Shown here: positions 54,501 through 62,100 of the stretch, in pieces
Layout: each line of letters opens with the position of its first letter
How positions within the stretch are numbered: the stretch's first letter is position 1
From: Bolinopsis microptera
Taxonomy: Eukaryota; Ctenophora; Tentaculata; Lobata; Bolinopsidae
Reading direction: 5' to 3'
Length of the DNA: 64,000 nt
NCBI RefSeq assembly: GCF_026151205.1
Contig: NC_087081.1
Coordinates: 14,561,340 to 14,625,339 of the forward strand
Program-made: the position numbers and the translations under genes
Notes under the pieces: model-generated
The model's database searches: none
What the model saw: the letters and a program-made list of their open reading frames with translations, nothing else
What the model was told of the DNA's origin: nothing

Positions 54501-57500
54501 GGAGGTGGTGTTATGTGGGAAGGTGGTGCTATGTGGGAAGGTGGTGCTATGTGGGGAGGTGGTGTTATGTGGGGAGATGGTGTTATGTGGGAAGGTGGTG
54601 TTATGTGGGGAGGTGGTGTTATGTGGGGAGGTGGTGCTATGTGGGGAGGTGGTGTTATGTGGGGAGGTGGTGTTATGTGGGGAGGTGGTGTTATGTGGGG
54701 AGGTGGTGTTATGTGGGGAGGTGGTGTTATGTGGGGAGGTGGTGTTATGTGGGGAGGTGGTGCTATGTGGGGAGGTGGTGTTATGTGGGGAGATGGTGTT
54801 ATGTGGGAAGGTGGTGTTATGTGGGGAGGTGGTGTTATGTGGGGAGGTGGTGCTATGTGGGGAGGTGGTGTTATGTGGGGAGGTGGTGTTATGTGGGGAG
54901 GTGGTGTTATGTGGGAAGGTGGTGTTATGTGGGGAGGTGGTGTTATGTGGGGAGGTGGTGTTATGTGGGAAGGTGGTGTTATGTGGGGAGGTGGTGTTAT
55001 GTGGGGAGGTGGTGTTATGTGGGGAGGTGGTGTTATGTGGGGAGGTGGTGTTATGCGGGGAGGTGGTGTTATGTGGGGAGGTGGTGTTATGTGGGGAGGT
55101 GGTGTTATGTGGGGAGGTGGTGTTATGTGGGGAGGTGGTGTTATGTGGGAAGGTGGTGTTATGTGGGGAGGTGGTGTTATGTGGGGAGATGGTGTTATGT
55201 GGGGAGGTGGTGTTATGTGTGGAGGTGGTGTTATGTGGGGAGGTGGTGTTATGTGGGAGGTGGTGTTATGTGAGGAGGTGGTGTTATGTGGGGAGGTGGT
55301 GTTATGTGGAGAGGTGGTGTTATGTGGGGAGGTGGTGTTATGTGGGGAGGTGGTGCTATGTGGGGAGATGGTGTTATGTGGGGAGATGGTGTTATGTGGG
55401 GAGGTGGTGTTATGCGGGGAGGTGGTGTTATGTGGGGAGGTGGTGTTATGTGGGGAGGTGGTGTTATGTGGGGAGGTGGTGTTATTTGGGGAGGTTGTGT
55501 TATGTGGGAGGTGGTGTTATGTGGGGAGGTGGTGTTATGTGGGGAGGTGGTGTTATGTGGGGAGGTGGTGTTATGTGGGGAGGTGGTGTTATGTGGGGAG
55601 GTGGTGTTATGTGGTTGCTATAGTTACTATAGTTACTATAGTAACTATAGTTACTATAGTTACTATAGTTACTATAGTTACTATAGTTACTATAGTTACT
55701 ATAGTTACTATAGTCACTATAGTTACTATAGTTACTATAGTTACTATATTTGACGTAAATTACATCAGTATTTAGTATTTACTTCCTTTTGTTGGAAATC
55801 TTAAATAAGATTTAGAATTTTTTAATTATCAGATGATTGTGACTGTATCAAAAGTAAAAAGTAATATTTCCTTGTGTTTTAAAACGGCTATAACAGACTT
55901 ACAGACACCATTGTCTATTTTCATCGTTAGGAATGTAGAACATGTCAGAAACACAAGTATAGGTAGCCGTGGCCGGAGTCTGCTCCACTTTACCGTTTTG
56001 AATGTCACTCAACTTCGGGCACTCTGAGAAGGACATAATTTAATTAAAATTAACTCTCATTTTATTTCACTTTCACTTTCGTTCGTAATACTTAGGAAGG
56101 GGATTTAGGGGGAAACTTTAAAATGATAAAAGAATTATGAACACAGTGGCCACACGAAATAAAACAATCCCTAACTTATAATCCCGAATAAAACATTCCC
56201 TTGTGTTAAACATACTAGGGTAGCAAGTAGGTTTCCCATCCGTCATCTCACAGTACTGCTCTTCATCACACTTCCAGGTGTCGCATGTCCGAGGCTCACA
56301 TGTGGGTTTGGGTGCGTTCCACTCTCCATTATCTTGACATGTTAACATGCTTTTTCCTGGAAATTATCACCAATTAAATAATCAATTACTGGAATTTGAA
56401 CAGTCAATTCATATTTTTTTACGTGTTTCAATAGATTTATCATGCACACGATTTTAAACCAGCAAGATTGCTGCTAATCATCACGAGATACAACGATATA
56501 AATTACCCTTAACGATATAATATTCGTTGCAAACGAAAGTCATAGTGTTTTTAGTGCTCACGAATCTCCCATTCTTGAACATCTCATATTCTTCACAAGA
56601 AGTGTAACAAGTTGGTACACTGAGCGCAGACTCTATATCGAGACAAAACTGGGTGTCAAGGCAGGGCCACGTGTCGCACGTGTGAGGGAGACACTGGGGT
56701 GGCTCACCCTCCCACTCCCCATTAGGTTTACAGTTCAGGGTTTCAGGTCCATCAATATAGTGGTGTTGGTCGCAGGAGAAGGTGTGGGTTGGTGAGGGAA
56801 TACTGTCGGGGGTCAGAGAGGGACAACCTGGAATTGGGGAGGAAAAGGGTCAAAATAGTTCGATGATAGTATTTTATTGACACCTTACCAAGTTTATGAA
56901 TTTCATCTTAACCAGAATGTTAACGAGAATTTCACTGTAATGGCATTCTAAATAAGAGAAAATAAATGAATTAATGACAATGCTTTGAAAAACACAGCAC
57001 AAATAAACAGATAACAGAGTAAAGTTAACAGTAGAGTGATTAAGAGTTATAGACCAGGGAAGCAAGCAGGCATTCCATCCTGACCAGTCAGGCAATACTG
57101 GTCCACCTCACAATCCCAACTGGCACAATCGTGTGGAACACAAGAAGGAGGATCACTGTTCCATGATCCTTCTTTGCTACATTTCAACGTACTGACCCCT
57201 TCCATGTTGTACTGCTCTGATTCACATGCGTACCTGGGAGTTAAGTTTCACTTTCACTTTCACTTTCAATCAGTAGAGTTTAAATTCAGTAAAGTCAAAA
57301 TAAAACGGCTGGTGACTTACTGAGAGTAAGAAGGCCCGTATTGAACTGTCGCATGAGGAACTGAGGGAGGTACCGGGCAAGCTGAATGAGATGTGTTTAG
57401 CTGGTAAAAATTAAAAAGTTAAACTTGTGAAAGTGAAAAGAATGAACGGACGGTAAAAAACATGAAGCGAACGCTTATATAGATGAAATAATATCAATTT

Positions 57501-57786
57501 AATAATTCGATAATTGAGAAGCTTTTAGAGCCTTTGTACTATTTCTGACAACTGTTCTTTGATATTTACATGATTAAGTAACTAATAATTCAGTAAATTA
57601 TCTAATACCTGGCCAGCAGCTAAATGAGTCATCCTGCAAAACACAGTAAGTATCATCCGGACATGTCCACGTTTCGCAGGTGTGTTGCACACAAGCAGGG
57701 AATTCTTCCTCCCACTCCAGGTTTGAGTTACACGTGATAGTGTTCGAACCTGTGAGACATTTCCACTTTCACTTTCAATTTTACTT

Positions 57787-57823
<37 letters not shown>

Positions 57824-59150
57824 CACTGTGATTTCAATTGTAATTTATGTTTCAACGTCTCCAGACCATGGCTTTGCTCTATACTTCTATATAATAACAT
57901 GAATGACATATTATGAACAAATTCAACTTTAACAATTTATTGTAAAATAAAGCGAATAAACAGTCATACCTTCTAAATAGTAGTACTGGTTACATTCGAA
58001 CGTAGCTATCTGTTTGTTAATGGTGACTATCCCATCAGTTAGAAGAGGAGTACTGCAAGCTGTAAATAGAGGAAACAATTATATATTAGTAATTATATAT
58101 TTAATGGGTCGTGAGTAGTGATAAGGATACGATAGTAGGGTTATCACATTACAAATTATAAAGATAACAAGTAACAGGGGATTATCGTGGAGAAGGGTTA
58201 TAAAGTGACAATATTGGGGGGAACTCTGAGGATAATCACAGGTCACGTGGTCATGAGCCAGTGAGCGGACAGTAATTATTATCAAATGTTGAAAAACGGC
58301 TAAAGGGCTATTATAATATATTCTCTTTAAAAAACAAAAAATAAAACATTTACTAACGTCCTTTGCAGGTGGGTGTGTCTAGGATCATCTCACACCACTG
58401 ATCGCCTAAACAGTTGGTCCAAGTGTAGCAAGTGTGAGCTATACAGCGGAACTCGTTAGGTCTGACTAGATCACCGGGGGGAGTGTGCCAGGAACCCTCA
58501 CCGTGCACTCTACATTCCACCAACGGGTGTCCTGGAGTAATTTGTAGTAATTATTAGTAATTAGTAGTAATTAGGAGTAATTAGGAGTAATTAAGAGTAA
58601 TTAGGAGTTGATGAACTATTTAATAAATAGCTTATTCGGGGTGATAGAGTATGTAGTTACTATAGTAGAATCTGGATAGGGTATCTGATAAAATACTTGA
58701 TTTTCACAGCCGTCAAAATATTTATTTTTTAAAGTAAAGTAACTGTTATTAAATAGCAAGCAGCTTCTAACCAGCAGATAACTTAAATTAATATATTTAT
58801 TAATTAGTCGGAAAACTCATATATTAGTTAATTAGTGCAATTAGCTTGACGTACCCTGCAAGTAGTAATATCCGGAATCGCACCAGAATGAGGCGTTGCT
58901 AGGATACGAGTAGATTGACAGCTTTTGGACTATATGTGGCTTTGGACTTGGTTCAAGACAACCTGATACAATCTTTATCAAAAATTGTGCGATCATATCT
59001 TGGGTTATGCTGTCAACTGGCTTGGAAAGATGGCATTGGACGATGCACCAAAGCCCGCAAATATTACTGTTTCGGTTATCAGTTATGCTAAAAAATTAGA
59101 TTACTATTTGAATTGATTCGAATGGACTTATGTTAGAACATAGTCAAGTG

Positions 59151-59181
<31 letters not shown>

Positions 59182-62100
59182 ATGAAGAACACAACTAACC
59201 ATACCCGCAGGTAGGAAACCCAGCGCTACTAACATAGCAGAAAGTCCTGTTAAGCTTCTTATAGTCCATAGCTTCAACTGTCTGTTCACACTTGAAAGTG
59301 TCACACGTGTGTGGTGCGCAGCGCGGCTCTTCCGGCAAGTCCCACGTTCCGTCCGACTGACATGCGATACTTGCCCAGGATTTACCTTTAGATGTGAAAT
59401 ACACGATTTACAACATAAAAAGGTGGGTCACATTTTACTTTATTTGCAAAAATTAGAGAAGTTGATTCTAAGAAGAAGAAAGAAAATAACAAAATATTAA
59501 CAATACACTCAACATAGCTATGAACTAAGGTTGAGTTGTAGACTGGAGTTTATAAATTGAAACAGATAGTGAAAGTGAAAGTGAAAGTGAAATTCCCACC
59601 AACCTCTTATCTCCTCCTTGTGGTAATGGGTCGCGTAATAGAATTCATCGCATGTTAAGTTGGCGTAAGTCTGAAAGCTTTTAATGGTACCGTGTTCTAC
59701 CGTTCCCAGATCCGGACAAACTGAGATTGTTTACGGTGATTTGAATGAAAGTCGAGTGAAACTGATAGTGCAAGTAAAAGCGATCTATCGAGATTAATAG
59801 AAAAGAGTAATTAAGAGTAAGTACTCATTTTTCCAGATTGATAGATTTTAATGATTTAGTTCGACACAATTCAATGTGAGGGATTATTGAACATTTTTCT
59901 GTGTTGAGTTTTGACCCGAACTCCACAGTGCTACAGTGCGTAAACTGATTTAAATTAAAGACTACAACAGGAAAACAGTTTGTTTAACACCCGTCATGTC
60001 ATAATAGCTTTACCTCTGTGTACAATTCTAAACCAATAAGATTAGACAAAAACCGGACGAAAAGCTCCAGATTGGATTAGCATTCCCTGAAGTTTGCCCC
60101 AAACTTGATTTAAATGAAGTGGTAGCTGCTGCACCATTGCGCTTTTACTTTTTTAAAGAAAACACTGTCCCAACCGTGCTCAATGTTGTGCTTTTATATT
60201 GCTCAATATGAGCTTTTACAGCTTTCATTTAGCTGAATTTTCACTTCAACATATTAAGTGCTTTGTAACCATTTTAGGGACAATCAAAATAATATGTTAA
60301 CGGTCACGGAAGTTTATCATAGCTCTAGCTCTGTTGACCACAGCTGTGGTGCACAGCTTGATAAAAATAGATAGAATCAATTAACCTCGGAGAATTATTA
60401 CTATTCCGGCAATAAAATAGCGATTTGGCATGGTTTTTAAATTTACGCAGCTACTTTGTCAGTGCTTATAATACTATTTACAATATCAATAAATAACTAT
60501 AGTACATTTCCTTGTTTATCTTAGTAGTAGTAGTAACACATATAATTACGATAAAAGCGCAGCTATTACTCATTTCTACCGCATATATTTGCTAGATACT
60601 TTGATACTCTGCGGAGTGAGGATCACCCAAAATATATTATATGTACGTGCAATGGCAATGTACTTACCAATATCTTGAAGTTTATTGATTTATCTTGAAG
60701 TTTATTGCAAAAAACTGCAATAAACTGTAAAACTATTAACTATTCACTGAAATGAAACAATTCTAAAATAAAATATCATGTAGTTTATGGAAGCACAGTT
60801 CATCAATAAATCAATAAACTTTAACATTCTAAAGATATTGGTAAGTGAAGTGTCAATGCACCTTCATATAAATGCCCCACAACATCAATTCCTTGTTGTA
60901 GTCACCTTATTTTCTGCTCAATAGTTTTCCGTTAAGTTTGATAGATAATCTTACTTAATTGCACCAATATTTACCTTTCTAGCATAATAACCTAAAATAT
61001 TCAACTTTCAGTATGAAGTTTTTGGCAGTCTGCTTCCTTTTGGCGGCAATGGCGACGATCACCGCCAAGAAAGCCAAGAAAGCCAAGAAACCAGGGCCAG
61101 GTTTCACAGCATTCGGTGATATGATGAAGAGTGTTAAGATGGATTGGAATGCTGGTATAACTGAGATGTTGGATGATAACACTGACAGTGGACTACCCCA
61201 AGAAGCTGAAGAGATGCTAATGCAACTCAAACAGGTAACTCATTATTTATGATTTGATTTTTACTACTCCCAGTATAACTTCCATTTCAAAAGTTTCAGT
61301 TATATCAGTTTGCAGTTCGAAACTTTGTTTCTACTCTATTTTATCACCAAAGGATAACTAAAAATCCCGAATTGTAGGACACATTATTATTATTAAGCTT
61401 AAAGAACTCAGATAAGGCACCTGAAACTTCTCGTTAAATTCAAGTCAAGTGAGAGTGAATAAACTCAACTTTTTTAAATTTCAGAGTGTTTGTTTCGAGC
61501 CGGAGGACACATGTGAATCAGACCAGTTCTTTGGCTGTAACTGTATCTCAGCGTTCCAGAACCTTGGTCCACAGTGCTCCCAAATCCCCTGCAACATCGT
61601 TACCTTCCTCCTGGAAGAAATGTCCAGTTTCCTCAAAGACTTCAGGGACAACGTGAACAGCCAGGAGGACTACATGGAGCTGGTGATGGAACGAGTCTAC
61701 ATTCCCATGATGGACATGGCTTGTGAGTGCAGTGAGGGGCTAGCTAACGCCACCTTCAGCTGCATCAGGAACTACGACGCGGAGGTAGTTCAGCAGATTG
61801 GGCAGGGAACGTACCAGATGGTGGTGGGAATGTTGGACCTGGAGTCTATGGAGAAGGTGATGGTGGGCGCTCTGGCCATGCACTGTAATGAAGTAGGAGG
61901 TGAAGCGTGCTATCAGGACTTTGCTGATCAGGTAAGAACACACGCCAAGATGATGGACAAGACCATGAAAGGGGCTAAAAGCAATGATTGCAGTGCCTTT
62001 AGTAGAGTTGACAAGGAGATGAAAGCATTCGCTAAGGAGTTGAACAAGGATAAGCCAGATATGAGCGCAGTAATTCGCAGCTACTCCAAGATGAACAAGA

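Noticed and set aside
53823-55617. CCP unit 8 being a truncated exon destroyed by the minisatellite
   Set aside because: The phase-2 junction CT|T restores Cys3-L-K-D-G-V-W exactly, so the exon is intact and the minisatellite is intronic.
53656-55775. Very long plus-strand ORFs (up to 684 codons) of repeated VVLCGE, GRWCYV or MWGGGV
   Set aside because: Pure reading of the 18-bp minisatellite, whose length is a multiple of three and which has no stops. All three plus frames are open. It lies in an intron of the minus-strand CCP gene.
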